This document shows positions 1-8,971 of a DNA stretch of 64,000 bases, one piece after another; position 1 is the first letter of the stretch, and every line of letters begins with the position of its first letter. Below the pieces are notes generated by a model. It saw only the letters and a program-made list of their open reading frames with translations. It ran no database searches and had not been told where the DNA came from. Position numbers and translations under genes: made by a program. This stretch comes from Kribbella jejuensis (GTDB lineage: Bacteria > Actinomycetota > Actinomycetes > Propionibacteriales > Kribbellaceae), in the NCBI RefSeq assembly GCF_006715085.1, contig NZ_VFMM01000003.1, forward strand, positions 930,001 through 994,000. The letters are read 5' to 3'.

Positions 1-2
1 TG

Positions 3-77
3 AGCCTCAAGCAGTACGTCGAAACCGGCAAGGGCGAGCCCGCGCCGAACGACGTACTCGTGAGCAACTGGCACTAG
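3..77 (+). CDS. C-terminal end of an unidentified protein (truncated by window edge)
   Basis: An open frame enters from the left edge and ends at TAG (75-77). Only 24 residues are visible, ending in VLVSNWH, too few to name a family. Its stop codon directly abuts the stop of the convergent crotonase gene (TAG then CTA, no spacer), so the two genes converge with no intergenic DNA. Confidence 0.5.
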   Translation, partial: SLKQYVETGKGEPAPNDVLVSNWH

Positions 78-842
78 CTAGCCCAGGGCGGCGATCAGTT
101 CCTTGAGGCGGCGGGCCTGCGCCGCTCGTTCGGCTCGGAGTTGATCGTCGTACGAGCGGTCCGCGGCACCGAGGAGCAATGCCTTGGTCTCGCGGATCGC
201 TCCGGGCAGCGGGGCCAGCACGGCGTCGGTGAGGTCCTTCACCGTCGCGGCCAGCTCATCGGCCGGTACGACGATGTTCGCCAGGCCGAGCTCCTTCGCC
301 TCGTCCGCCTCGACCCAGCGCGTGGTGGCGCAGATCTCCAGCGCCCGCGCGTATCCGATGAGCTCGACCAACGGCTTCGTACCACCCAGGTCCGGGACCA
401 GGCCGAGCGCGGGCTCGCGCATGCTGAACTTGGCGTCCGGTGTGACGACGCGCAGGTCGCAGGCCAGCGCGAGCTGGAAGCCGGCGCCGACCGCGTGCCC
501 CTGGACGGCCGCGATGCTGACGATCTCCGGATTCCGCAACCAGGAGAATCCTGCCTGGAAGTGCGCGATCAGCGCGTCGAGCTCGTCGGCCGGCTTCGCG
601 CCGAGGCTGAGCAGCGGCTCCTCGCCCAGGTCGTTGTCGCCCATGATCAGGCGGCGGTCGAGCCCGGCCGAGAACGAGGGCCCCTCCCCCGACACGACAA
701 CCACGCGGACCTCCGACGGCAGCGCTGTACCGAAGTCGGCCAACTCGGCCCACATCGCCGGCGTCTGGGCGTTCCGCACCTCAGGACGATCCAGCACCAC
801 CCGGGCCACCGGCCCGTCCACCGTCAGTCGCAGACCTGTCAT
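78..842 (-). CDS. enoyl-CoA hydratase/isomerase (crotonase) family protein
   Basis: 254 aa, the normal length for a crotonase-fold acyl-CoA enzyme. The oxyanion-hole segments are SFSAGLD (about residues 56-62) and GHAVGAGF (115-122), and the CDLRV strand follows. Of the two catalytic glutamates of classical enoyl-CoA hydratase (Glu144 and Glu164 in the rat enzyme), the second is kept (Glu143 in REPALGL) but the first is glutamine (Gln123 in GFQLAL). The family also contains isomerases, hydrolases and dehalogenases, so hydratase activity should not be assumed. It lies 24 bp after the ABC-F gene on the same strand and is probably co-transcribed. No strong Shine-Dalgarno precedes the ATG. The substrate is unknown. 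Confidence 0.85.
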   Translation of the reverse strand: MTGLRLTVDGPVARVVLDRPEVRNAQTPAMWAELADFGTALPSEVRVVVVSGEGPSFSAGLDRRLIMGDNDLGEEPLLSLGAKPADELDALIAHFQAGFSWLRNPEIVSIAAVQGHAVGAGFQLALACDLRVVTPDAKFSMREPALGLVPDLGGTKPLVELIGYARALEICATTRWVEADEAKELGLANIVVPADELAATVKDLTDAVLAPLPGAIRETKALLLGAADRSYDDQLRAERAAQARRLKELIAALG

Positions 843-851
843 GAGGTGAAC

Positions 852-867
852 ATTACTGGGAAGTAAT
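852..867. promoter_or_regulatory. small palindrome before the crotonase gene
   Basis: ATTACT (852-857) and AGTAAT (862-867) form a perfect 6-bp inverted repeat around GGGA, in the 24 bp between the ABC-F stop and the crotonase start. It could be an operator of the TetR type or only a short hairpin; nothing else supports a function. Confidence 0.25.
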
Positions 868-2465
868 CAGGCGAGCGAGACCAGGTCGGCGTAGTCGCTG
901 GTCCAGAGGTCTTCGACGCCGTCCGGCAGCAGGACGACTCGCTCCGGTTCGAGTGCCTCGACCGCACCCTCGTCGTGGGTGACCAGGACGATCGCGCCGG
1001 TGTACGAGCGGATCGCGTTCAGCACCTCGGCGCGGGAGGCCGGGTCAAGGTTGTTGGTCGGCTCGTCGAGCAGCAGTACGTTCGCCGCCGAGACGACCAG
1101 TGTGGCGAGCGCGAGCCGGGTCTTCTCGCCACCGGAGAGCACCCGGGCCGGCTTGTCGGCGTCGTCGCCGGTGAACAGGAACGAGCCGAGTACGCTGCGC
1201 GCCTGGGTCTCGTTCAGGTCCGGGGCGGCGGACTTCATGTTCTCCAAGACGGTCCGGTTGACGTCGAGCGTCTCGTGCTCCTGGGCGTAGTACCCGAGCT
1301 TGAGGCCGTGGCCGTCGATGATCTCGCCGGTGTCGGGCTTCTCGATCCCGCCGAGGATCCGCAGCAGCGTGGTCTTACCGGCGCCGTTCAGCCCGAGTAC
1401 GACGACGCGCGAGCCCTTGTCGATCGCCAGGTCGACGTCGGTGAAGATCTCCAGCGAGCCGTACGACTTCGAGAGCTCCCGCGCCATCAGCGGCGTCTTG
1501 CCGCACGGGGCCGGCGTCGGGAACGCGATCTTCGCGACCCGATCCTGGGCACGCACGTCCTCGAGCGACGACATCAGCTGCTCGGCGCGCCGGAGCATCT
1601 GCTGGGCGGCGGTCGCCTTGGTCGCCTTCGCGCGCATCTTGTTCGCCTGGTCGACGAGCTGGGAGGCCTTCTTCTCCGCGTTCGCCCGCTCGCGCTTGCG
1701 GCGCCGCTCGTCGGTCTCGCGCTGGCTCAGGTACGCCTTCCAGCCGACGTTGTAGATGTCGATCTCGGCCCGGTTCGCGTCCAGGTGGAAGACCCGGGTG
1801 ACGGTCTGCTCGAGCAGGTTGACGTCGTGGCTGATCATGATCACGCCACCGGCGTACGACTTCAGGAAGTCCCGCAGCCAGATGATCGAGTCCGCGTCCA
1901 GGTGGTTGGTCGGCTCGTCCAGCAGCAGCGTCTCGGCCTGCGCGAACAGGATCCGGGCCAGCTCGACGCGGCGGCGCTGACCGCCCGACAGCGTCGACAG
2001 CGGCTGCCCGAGGACACGGTCCGGGAGGCCGAGGTTCGCGGCGATCCGGGCCGCTTCGGACTCGGCGGCGTACCCACCCGCGGCGTGCAGGTCGGCCTCG
2101 GCGCGCTCGTACCGCCGCATGCCCTTGGCGCGGGTCTTCTCGTCGGCGCTGCCCATCGACTTCTCGGCCGAGCGCAGCCGGCGTACGACGTCGTCCAGAC
2201 CGCGGGCGGACAGGATCCGGTCCCGGGCGAGTACGTCGAGGTCGCCGGTGCGCGGGTCCTGCGGCAGGTAGCCGATCTCGCCCGAGGACGTCACCGACCC
2301 GCTGGCCGGCAGGCCCTCACCGGCGAGGATCTTGGTCAGCGTGGTCTTGCCGGCTCCGTTCCGCCCGACCAGCCCGACCTTGTCGCCGGGACCGACCCGG
2401 AACGACGCGGGCGCGAGCAACTGACGGGCACCGACGCGAACCTCGAGATTGGAAACAGTGATCAT
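867..2465 (-). CDS. ABC-F family ATPase (ribosome-associated type)
   Basis: 532 aa with two ABC ATPase domains in one chain and no membrane segments, the ABC-F architecture. Domain 1 has Walker A GRNGAGKTT near residue 34, signature LSGGQRRRVELAR and Walker B LLLDEPTNHLD. Domain 2 has Walker A GLNGAGKTT, signature LSGGEKTRLALA and LLLDEPTNNLD. The linker between them is charged and rich in Arg, Lys and Glu (ERRRKRERANAEKKASQ), like the P-site tRNA interaction motif of ABC-F proteins. These proteins act on the ribosome in translation or antibiotic protection. Which subfamily this belongs to cannot be told by eye. ATG start; divergent from the zinc metallopeptidase gene. Confidence 0.9.
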   Translation of the reverse strand: MITVSNLEVRVGARQLLAPASFRVGPGDKVGLVGRNGAGKTTLTKILAGEGLPASGSVTSSGEIGYLPQDPRTGDLDVLARDRILSARGLDDVVRRLRSAEKSMGSADEKTRAKGMRRYERAEADLHAAGGYAAESEAARIAANLGLPDRVLGQPLSTLSGGQRRRVELARILFAQAETLLLDEPTNHLDADSIIWLRDFLKSYAGGVIMISHDVNLLEQTVTRVFHLDANRAEIDIYNVGWKAYLSQRETDERRRKRERANAEKKASQLVDQANKMRAKATKATAAQQMLRRAEQLMSSLEDVRAQDRVAKIAFPTPAPCGKTPLMARELSKSYGSLEIFTDVDLAIDKGSRVVVLGLNGAGKTTLLRILGGIEKPDTGEIIDGHGLKLGYYAQEHETLDVNRTVLENMKSAAPDLNETQARSVLGSFLFTGDDADKPARVLSGGEKTRLALATLVVSAANVLLLDEPTNNLDPASRAEVLNAIRSYTGAIVLVTHDEGAVEALEPERVVLLPDGVEDLWTSDYADLVSLA

Positions 2466-2489
2466 CGGGGTTCGCAGGGGTCCTTTTCG

Positions 2490-2519
2490 CTAGAGCAACG
2501 GCAGAGTTTGCTGCTCTAG
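2490..2519. promoter_or_regulatory. palindrome in the divergent promoter region
   Basis: CTAGAGCA (2490-2497) and TGCTCTAG (2512-2519) form a perfect 8-bp inverted repeat spaced by 14 bp, between the divergent ABC-F and metallopeptidase genes. Its right arm overlaps the proposed -10 box of the metallopeptidase, so it is a candidate operator. Confidence 0.4.
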
Positions 2520-2522
2520 TGT
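2517..2522 (+). promoter_or_regulatory. -10 box, probably leaderless promoter of the metallopeptidase gene
   Basis: TAGTGT fits the actinobacterial TAnnnT -10 pattern and ends 7 bp before the GTG start at 2530. There is no room for a ribosome binding site, so a leaderless transcript is likely. Confidence 0.45.
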
Positions 2523-2529
2523 ATGTGTC

Positions 2530-3432
2530 GTGAAATTCAATCCGGACGCGGATCTCGACACCAGCGGCGTCGAGGACACCCGCGGTAGTGGTGGCGGTGG
2601 CCGCAGCGGGCTGCCGACCGGGATGATCCCGGTCGGTGGCGGCATCGGCGGCATCATCCTGCTGGTCGTGATCCTGCTGCTGTCCGGTGGCCTGCCAGGC
2701 GGAGGTGGCAGCGACCAACCGGCGACGCAGAACACGTCGAGCGGCAGCCTGAGCAACTGCAAGAAGGGCTCCGACCTGCAGTCGAACTCGGACTGCCGGT
2801 TCGTCTTCTACCAGAACTCGATCCAGAGCTTCTGGGCCACCGAGCTCCCCCGGCGCGGCAAGAAGTACACGCCGGCCGCGATGCGGGTCTTCGACGGCTC
2901 GGTGAACACCGGCTGCGGCCCGGCGACCAGCGCGGTCGGCCCGTTCTACTGCCCACCCGACAAGCGGGTGTACCTGGACATCGGGTTCTTCCAGACCCTG
3001 CAGACCGATCTCGGCGCCCGCGGCGGCGAGTTCGCCGAGGCGTACGTCGTCGCGCACGAGTACGGCCACCACATCCAGAACCTGTACGGCATCCTCGACC
3101 GGATCAAGACCCGCAACGGCCCGACGTCGGACTCGGTCCGCTCCGAACTGCAGGCCGACTGCCTCGCCGGTGTCTGGACCAACCACGCGACCACGGTCCC
3201 GAACAAGAGCGGCCAGCCGCTCATCACCGACCTCACCCAGGACGACATCGCCCGCGGCCTCGACGCGGCCGCCTCCGTCGGCGACGACCGCATCCAGCAG
3301 AAGACCCAGGGCCAGGTAACCCCCGAGTCCTTCAGCCACGGCACCGCCGCCCAACGCATGAAGTGGTTCCAGGCCGGCATGGACTCCGGCGACATGACCG
3401 CCTGCGACACCTGGTCCGCGCGCACCCTCTGA
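2530..3432 (+). CDS. neutral zinc metallopeptidase (YpfJ/KPN_02809 family)
   Basis: 300 aa. A short Gly-rich N-terminus is followed by one membrane segment (about residues 38-55), then an outward domain with the zincin motif HEYGH (176-180) followed by HIQN. A later glutamate in SELQADCLAG is the expected third zinc ligand region. Length and layout match the Pfam Zn_peptidase (PF04228) family of membrane-anchored putative proteases. Its natural substrate is not known. GTG start, probably leaderless. A strong hairpin terminator follows the stop. Confidence 0.9.
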   Translation: MKFNPDADLDTSGVEDTRGSGGGGRSGLPTGMIPVGGGIGGIILLVVILLLSGGLPGGGGSDQPATQNTSSGSLSNCKKGSDLQSNSDCRFVFYQNSIQSFWATELPRRGKKYTPAAMRVFDGSVNTGCGPATSAVGPFYCPPDKRVYLDIGFFQTLQTDLGARGGEFAEAYVVAHEYGHHIQNLYGILDRIKTRNGPTSDSVRSELQADCLAGVWTNHATTVPNKSGQPLITDLTQDDIARGLDAAASVGDDRIQQKTQGQVTPESFSHGTAAQRMKWFQAGMDSGDMTACDTWSARTL

Positions 3433-3441
3433 GCACAGCGA

Positions 3442-3471
3442 AGAACCGCCCTGCACTCGCAGGGCGGTTCT
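3442..3471. terminator. bidirectional hairpin terminator
   Basis: A perfect 13-bp stem (3442-3454 with 3459-3471) closes a 4-base loop, ACTC, between two convergent genes. It is followed by GTTTGG on the plus side. It should stop transcription from both the metallopeptidase and the LysM-BTAD gene. Confidence 0.85.
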
Positions 3472-3480
3472 GTTTGGTGG

Positions 3481-6400
3481 TCAGGCGACCTGGGCGGGGC
3501 GGTGGTAGCCGGGGAGGAGTTCGTCGACGAGGGCGTCGGTTTCGGCTTCGGGGCCGCGGGGGCCGCCGTGTTTGGTGAGGGCGGCGTACATCTGGCCGGC
3601 GACGTTGGTGACGTCGGCCGTCGTACCGAAGTGGGCGGCGAGGCGGAGGGTGGCGCGCCACAGTTCCTCCGAGGCCGGTGCGAAGCTCAGGCCGGTCTGC
3701 AGCGCCGTCCGTGCCAGGTTGCCGTCGTTGTGGCTGAGGGACGCCTCGGCGAGCCGCAGGGCGGCGTCGACGACGGCCTCCGCCATCCGGCGTTCGATCC
3801 CGGACGCGGCGAGCCACGAGTAGCGGCCGCCGGGCAGGTTCGACCAGGCGGGACCGTGCACCAGGCTGAGCGCCGTCGACAGCGGGCCGCGCGGGTCGTC
3901 CATCATCGACGCCTGCTTGGCGAGCGTACGGAACACGTCCCAGTCGACCCGGACCACGCTGCGGTTCAGCATCCAGCGCCCGGACTCGTCGGCGTACATC
4001 GCGTCCACCCCGACCCAGCGGCGGGTGTGCTCGAGCGCCGCGTCGCGCAGTTCCTGGCTGATACCGCGCGGCCAGATCGCACCGGCGAGCACGTTCGGGT
4101 GTACGCCGTAGTCCTGGCTGGCCAGGAACGCGACGATCTCCGTCGACAGCGCGATCCGGCCTTCTTCGATCGTGCCGCGAGCGTCCACCTCGACCGGGCC
4201 GAGCAGGTCGACCTCGACCGGCGCCGCCTGGCTCAGGTCCATGGCCGAGTACTCGTACGCCGGCATGTCCTGCTCCGAACGGCGCTTGTCCCGGGCGTCC
4301 GCCTCGGCCGCGTCGAACAACTGGACCAGGTCCGCGAACTGCGCGGGGTTCACGCTGTGCGCGTCGACCTCGAGACCGAGCAGCCGGCAGACCGCCTGGT
4401 TCTTCTCGTCCACGACGAACCGCCACGGCGAGTTCAGTACGTCGCCGACCACGACCACGGAGATGCTCCGTTTGGCATCCGCGGCCAGCCGGTTCAGCTG
4501 CTCCTGCTCCTCCGGCGACGGCGGTGCGGACAGGAAGATGATCTCCGCGCCCCACAAGGCCGCGTCCGGATGCGTCATCCGGGCCTCCGCGACCGAGCCG
4601 GTGTCGCGCCGCCGGCAGGCCTCGACCTGCGCCTCGGTACGGCGGACGACCTCGGCCATGGCGTCGTCGAGCCGGATCCAGTAGCTCAGCCGGGCCGGAG
4701 CCAGCGACGACAGGTCGTCACCGAACCCGACCATGCTGATGTGCGCGCCCTCCGACCACAGGTTGGTCGCCAGCTCGACGGCCAGCGAACCCACCACGTC
4801 GCGGGAGGCATCGGTGACGCCGCCGAACGCGACGATCCCGTTCGCGGTGTCGAGGTCGATCAGTACGGTCGCACCGTCCGCGTTCTGGCCGACGGTGACG
4901 AGCGTCGGGTACGGCGCGGGCGCGTTGACGTCGGCGTTCGGCGCGTAGGCACGGCGCAGCGTCCAGCGGGTGCCGTCGGCCAGCGCCTGCCACGGACCGG
5001 GCGGGGCAGGCTGCGCCTCGTACGGGTCCAGGACCAGCGTCAGCGCGCGGTCGGTCACCAGCGCGGCGACGACCTTCGGCATCGGCCGGCTCAGCTGGGT
5101 CATGTCCGCGCCGAGCTTGCGCAGCGCATTGTCCACGAACTGCGCCGTCGGCACGTCCGCCGCCAGCCGCAGGTCGATCTCGGTCTGCCGCTGGCCGGCC
5201 GCCTTCGGGCCCGGGCCCTGCGCCCAGCCGCGGCGCCGCTTCAGCGCCAGCGCCAGGCCGGCCGCGAGCAGCGTCGCGCCGAAGCCGAAGATGCCGGCCT
5301 CCTGCAGGTTGATTCCGCTGTGCGCCTCGACCGGAACGGCCACGGGGACCTGCGTACCGCCACCGGCCGGTTCGCCCTGCTCGTCCGTCCCGGCACCCGG
5401 GACGTGCGGCTCGGCGATCACGTTCGGCCCGGTCGGCTTGGCGTTCTTCGCACCCGGGTCGGTCGTCGAGCTGACGATGCCGAGCGAGGAACCCTGCTCC
5501 GTGCCCTGCTCGGAGAACCGGCCCGGCCCGGTGGTCGTCTTCGCACCGGTCTTGTGGTCGACCGTGACGTGCGGCTTCGTGACCGTCTTCGTCTCGGTCG
5601 GCCTCGTTGTCCGGGTCGTTGTGCGCGTCTCGGTGGTAGTTGGCCTGGTCGTGTGGTCGCCGACGCTCACCCGGACCGTGTGCACGCCCGGACCCTTGGC
5701 GTCGGCCGGGAGCCGCACCTGCCAGCCCGGCATGATCAGATCCGGGTTGGTCAGCCGGCGGCCGTCGGGCTGCAGCTTGTTCTTGTTGAGGTCGTAGATC
5801 TCCTTGTACCGGCGGCCGTCGCCGAGGTGCCGCTCCGCGATGTCCCACAGGCAGTCGTAGTTCCGGCCGTGCGGCGGGCGGACCTCGGTGTACTTGATCA
5901 CCTGGCCGGTGTGGTCGTGGTTCGTCCGGACGCCGGTGGTGGTCTTCTTCGTCTGCTGGTTGTTGCCGCTGAGGATCGTGCTGGACGCCTCGGTCTGGCG
6001 GAACTGCGACGCGGCGGACTCGCCGCCGCCGTGCCGCGCGGTCACCGCGGTGGGAGCGGCCGGGCCGCTCGTCGTCACCGCGCTCGCCACCGGCAGGCTG
6101 ACACCCGCACCGGCCGCGATCAGTACGACGGTGCCGACCAGGCGGCGGGCCAACGCCTGCGAGCCGCCGCCGAGCGGTACCCGTGGGGACAGGCCGTGAC
6201 CGCGGATCTCGGCGACCGCCTCCGCGATCAGGCAGATCACAAAGTGCAGCCAGGCGACCCAGATGAAGAACGCGATGATGCCCAGCACGGTCTCGATGCT
6301 CAGCTCGCTGAACAGCATGCTCTTGCTGGGCATCTTGTCCGGCCACGGCGTACCGAAGAACCGCAGCAGCACGTACGGCACCCCGCCGACGATCGCGAGG

Positions 6401-6504
6401 ATCGCGAGCAACGCGACAAAACCCTTCAGCCGGTCAGCGCCCGGACTCCCCGCCCGCCCCTGCGGCAACCGCGCCGCCCGCACCGGATCATTGGTCCTCA
6501 CCAT
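3481..6504 (-). CDS. membrane protein with LysM domain and C-terminal BTAD domain, last gene of Tad locus
   Basis: 1007 aa. The N-terminus holds three hydrophobic segments (about 27-48, 71-95, 122-142). An outward region follows with a LysM-like fold (about 213-266: WDIAERHLGDG, then IYDLNKN and IMPGWQVRLP). Next come a Thr/Arg-rich linker (283-310), another membrane segment (about 402-421) ending in KRRRGW, and a large cytoplasmic part whose last 150 residues resemble a bacterial transcriptional activator (BTAD/TPR) domain. LysM domains bind peptidoglycan and BTAD repeats are protein-interaction or regulatory modules, so the protein may tie the pilus machine to the wall and to a cytoplasmic signal; that is inference. 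It reads in the same direction as the pilus genes, 27 bp after the secreted protein. ATG start. Confidence 0.8.
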   Translation of the reverse strand: MVRTNDPVRAARLPQGRAGSPGADRLKGFVALLAILAIVGGVPYVLLRFFGTPWPDKMPSKSMLFSELSIETVLGIIAFFIWVAWLHFVICLIAEAVAEIRGHGLSPRVPLGGGSQALARRLVGTVVLIAAGAGVSLPVASAVTTSGPAAPTAVTARHGGGESAASQFRQTEASSTILSGNNQQTKKTTTGVRTNHDHTGQVIKYTEVRPPHGRNYDCLWDIAERHLGDGRRYKEIYDLNKNKLQPDGRRLTNPDLIMPGWQVRLPADAKGPGVHTVRVSVGDHTTRPTTTETRTTTRTTRPTETKTVTKPHVTVDHKTGAKTTTGPGRFSEQGTEQGSSLGIVSSTTDPGAKNAKPTGPNVIAEPHVPGAGTDEQGEPAGGGTQVPVAVPVEAHSGINLQEAGIFGFGATLLAAGLALALKRRRGWAQGPGPKAAGQRQTEIDLRLAADVPTAQFVDNALRKLGADMTQLSRPMPKVVAALVTDRALTLVLDPYEAQPAPPGPWQALADGTRWTLRRAYAPNADVNAPAPYPTLVTVGQNADGATVLIDLDTANGIVAFGGVTDASRDVVGSLAVELATNLWSEGAHISMVGFGDDLSSLAPARLSYWIRLDDAMAEVVRRTEAQVEACRRRDTGSVAEARMTHPDAALWGAEIIFLSAPPSPEEQEQLNRLAADAKRSISVVVVGDVLNSPWRFVVDEKNQAVCRLLGLEVDAHSVNPAQFADLVQLFDAAEADARDKRRSEQDMPAYEYSAMDLSQAAPVEVDLLGPVEVDARGTIEEGRIALSTEIVAFLASQDYGVHPNVLAGAIWPRGISQELRDAALEHTRRWVGVDAMYADESGRWMLNRSVVRVDWDVFRTLAKQASMMDDPRGPLSTALSLVHGPAWSNLPGGRYSWLAASGIERRMAEAVVDAALRLAEASLSHNDGNLARTALQTGLSFAPASEELWRATLRLAAHFGTTADVTNVAGQMYAALTKHGGPRGPEAETDALVDELLPGYHRPAQVA

Positions 6505-6531
6505 CGCTCCTCCACACCATCAGCCACCACG

Positions 6532-7464
6532 TCAGCCACCGATCGCCTCAACTTCCTGCACAGGCAGCCGCTGTACGGCGTGTACGTCCGCCTTACCGAT
6601 CGAATGCCAGCCGCCTTGGTCCTTGCCGACCCAATACGACACTTCCCAGGTGATGGTCAGCTTGACCGTGTACATGCCTTCGGGCTGACTCGCACTCGAC
6701 TTCTGGTACACGTGCTTGCACGGGTTGATCTGGTTGTACGGATCCTTCGTCTGGTCGTATCCGGTCGGGTCGTCCAGCGGCGTCACACCGGTCTTGCATT
6801 TGAACGGCGCGGTCCCGTCTCCGGGGTCGATGGTCAACTGCACAACCATCCCGCGCATCGTCAGGTTGTGCCCCGGACTGAAGTAGCTGCTGGTTGTGCC
6901 GTCGGTCTCGTAGATCTCCGAGCTGTACGGCGTCAACGTGAAGTACGCAGGGACGTTGACCCGCGGGGTGTAGGTGGGCATGATCTGCAGTTCCGGGTCT
7001 CGGTAGTCCGTCTGGAACCGATACCAGAAAGCCTTCATGTAGTCCGGGAACGGACACTGCGCTTCCTCAGCGGCGTCGACCGGCATGTAAGCGCGCTCGA
7101 GATGGGCCTTGTCGCCGCCGTTGTAGGTGTCCAGGTTGTAGTCGGTGATCGTGACCCGGAGTACCCACTTCTTGCCGTCCGGCGCCTTGGGCAGGTGGAT
7201 GCCCGGCGGGATCTCGAAGTCACGGCACGGCACGAACGGCCTACCCGCGAGACGCGTCCTCCAGGTCGGGGGCGGTGATCCGTCACCGACGTACGCCTTG
7301 CCGGAGCTGCAGTACGAGCCGAAGCCGACCGAGTTCATGTACATGGTGCAGACCGAGTTGCCGGTGACGATGGTCTCTGCGGCGGCTGTGGTGGCGGGTG
7401 TGAACAGGAGTAACGCGAGTACGGCGCTCAGGGCGAGCAGTGTGCGGGCTACTCGGTTGTGCAT
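6532..7464 (-). CDS. secreted protein of unknown function in Tad locus
   Basis: 310 aa from the ATG at 7464, which has GGGGAG 5 bp upstream; a GTG two codons earlier lies too close to that site. The signal peptide is clear: HNRVAR, a Leu/Ala-rich core, then a cleavage-like TAAAE site near residue 30. The mature part has scattered cysteines, suggesting disulfides outside the cell, and a C-terminal beta-rich stretch (YTVKLTITWEVSYWVG). I do not recognise a named domain. Its place inside the pilus operon suggests a surface or assembly role. Confidence 0.7.
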   Translation of the reverse strand: MHNRVARTLLALSAVLALLLFTPATTAAAETIVTGNSVCTMYMNSVGFGSYCSSGKAYVGDGSPPPTWRTRLAGRPFVPCRDFEIPPGIHLPKAPDGKKWVLRVTITDYNLDTYNGGDKAHLERAYMPVDAAEEAQCPFPDYMKAFWYRFQTDYRDPELQIMPTYTPRVNVPAYFTLTPYSSEIYETDGTTSSYFSPGHNLTMRGMVVQLTIDPGDGTAPFKCKTGVTPLDDPTGYDQTKDPYNQINPCKHVYQKSSASQPEGMYTVKLTITWEVSYWVGKDQGGWHSIGKADVHAVQRLPVQEVEAIGG

Positions 7465-7572
7465 CCTCACTCCCCAGACTCGTCTTCCCGCAGATTATCT
7501 TCGACCAGGGGCATCATGCCCGTTGCCCAGTACCCCGTCACCTCTTCGCAACCTGATTTCGCCTGTTCCCAG

Positions 7573-8217
7573 CTAGGCCGGATAGTGCACGCCCGCACAG
7601 TTCACGCCCTTGCTGGTCGCCAGGCGGTACGGCAGCCAGCCCATACCGGTCTGTACCATTTCGATGACCTCCGGTGAACCCTTCGGCGTCACCACGGTCC
7701 AGTTCCGCGCCTTCGGGTCCCAGTACTGCGTGGTCTGCGAACGGCAGGTCTGTACGGCGACGGTGCCGTCGTTCGTGCTGTGCGCGCCGACGACGACCAC
7801 GCTGCCCGGTGGCTTCATCACCCAGCCGTTCCGCTTCGCGTCGGCGATGCCCTGCGCGACGTCGGCGTAGAAGAACGACGGGAACCGCTGCTTCAGGATG
7901 GTGTCGTCGCGGTCGACGAGCGCCTTGAAGTAGAGCGGGTAGCTGGTCACGAGGCCTTGGACGGCGGGGTTCGACGCGAAGTTCCCGGCCTTGACGATCA
8001 CCTGTTGTACGGCGGGCGCGGTCGGCTTCGCGGTGGTGGCGGGCGCCGTCGGTGCGCTGGTGGTCTCGGTCGGTTGCGTGGACGGCGTACTCGACGAGGC
8101 CGTCGTACCGGAGTCGCCGCCCGCGGGAACCGGGAGGCCGCCGTCCTTCGAATCCTTGCCGCAGGCACTCATCAGCAGAACGCCGACCACAGCGGCAGGG
8201 ATGGCAAACCTACGCAC
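7573..8217 (-). CDS. putative lipoprotein in Tad locus
   Basis: 214 aa from a GTG at 8217 with GGAGG 9 bp upstream; a TTG two codons earlier is too close to that site. An Arg-Arg start, a hydrophobic core and a lipobox ending LLMSAC give a lipid-anchored product. A Ser/Thr/Pro-rich spacer follows, then a compact domain of about 130 residues with one later cysteine pair. I do not recognise the domain; size and position recall small NTF2-like lipoproteins, but that is a guess. It begins 20 bp after the TadG-like gene. Confidence 0.75.
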   Translation of the reverse strand: MRRFAIPAAVVGVLLMSACGKDSKDGGLPVPAGGDSGTTASSSTPSTQPTETTSAPTAPATTAKPTAPAVQQVIVKAGNFASNPAVQGLVTSYPLYFKALVDRDDTILKQRFPSFFYADVAQGIADAKRNGWVMKPPGSVVVVGAHSTNDGTVAVQTCRSQTTQYWDPKARNWTVVTPKGSPEVIEMVQTGMGWLPYRLATSKGVNCAGVHYPA

Positions 8218-8236
8218 GAACAAATTCCTCCGGTCT

Positions 8237-8971
8237 CTAGCGCGCCGGCGGCGACGAACTCGTCGGGCCGGTCGGCGGGGTGTCGGGCGAGGTGGGGCTG
8301 TCGGTAGGTGTCGGGGTGACGTTCGGCGAGCAGGTCGCGGGGAACGGGAACGGCGACAGGGTCCAGGGCGGGGTCGGCGAGCCGACCGTCCAGGTCGGGC
8401 ACGGCAGGTCGATCGTCGGCGGCTGGGCCGTCGTGATCGGGATGTTGCCCGGGCCGTCGGTCGTCCTGTTCACGACGATCGGGGGGACGCTGGGGCTGTC
8501 GTCGGCTTTTTCTACGCCTTGTTCGGCGTGGGCTTGGCCGGTGCCGACGGCCTTCAGGGACTGTTTGCCGATCAGGCCGAGGAAGGTGGTGCGGTTCTGG
8601 ATGGCGACCTGGATGTCGACTTCCTTCTCGGTCAGGGTGGTCGGGCCGCAGGCGGTGACGGTCGGGTCGTTGGACTGGACCTGGGCGCAGAAGCCGGCGA
8701 TCGCGGTCGCGGCCTTGGTCGTGTCGATCTTCGCGGCGGCCGAGTTCAGCTGGATCGCCGCGGCGCCGACGCGGGCGGCTTCCTGCGCGTACCCGACCGC
8801 GCGCGACCGGGCGCCCAGCTGCCGGCCGCCGTCGATGACGAGACCGGCCAGCGTGAAGATCATCACCGCGAGGATCGCGACCGCGGGGCTCAGCGCGCCC
8901 CGGGAGAACAGCCGATGGTTGCGCGGAGCATCGATCCGGAAGAACTCGACCAGCCGGGACCTACGAGCCAT
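8237..8971 (-). CDS. TadG-like pseudopilin with Pro/Thr-rich tail
   Basis: 244 aa from the ATG at 8971, which overlaps the preceding TadE-like gene by 11 bp; the longer open frame upstream is a shadow. The N-terminus reads FSRGALSPAVAILAV followed by a membrane segment and DGGRQLGARSRA, typical of TadE/TadG-family minor pilins with a DGxR motif. Unlike its neighbours, it lacks a glutamate at +5 after the glycine. The last 60 residues are Pro/Thr/Ser-rich, probably an exposed spacer. Confidence 0.8.
   Translation of the reverse strand: MARRSRLVEFFRIDAPRNHRLFSRGALSPAVAILAVMIFTLAGLVIDGGRQLGARSRAVGYAQEAARVGAAAIQLNSAAAKIDTTKAATAIAGFCAQVQSNDPTVTACGPTTLTEKEVDIQVAIQNRTTFLGLIGKQSLKAVGTGQAHAEQGVEKADDSPSVPPIVVNRTTDGPGNIPITTAQPPTIDLPCPTWTVGSPTPPWTLSPFPFPATCSPNVTPTPTDSPTSPDTPPTGPTSSSPPAR

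Noticed and set aside
3502..7278. 1258-codon plus-strand frame across the LysM-BTAD gene
   Set aside because: Antisense shadow; the minus-strand gene has signal, membrane and LysM features.
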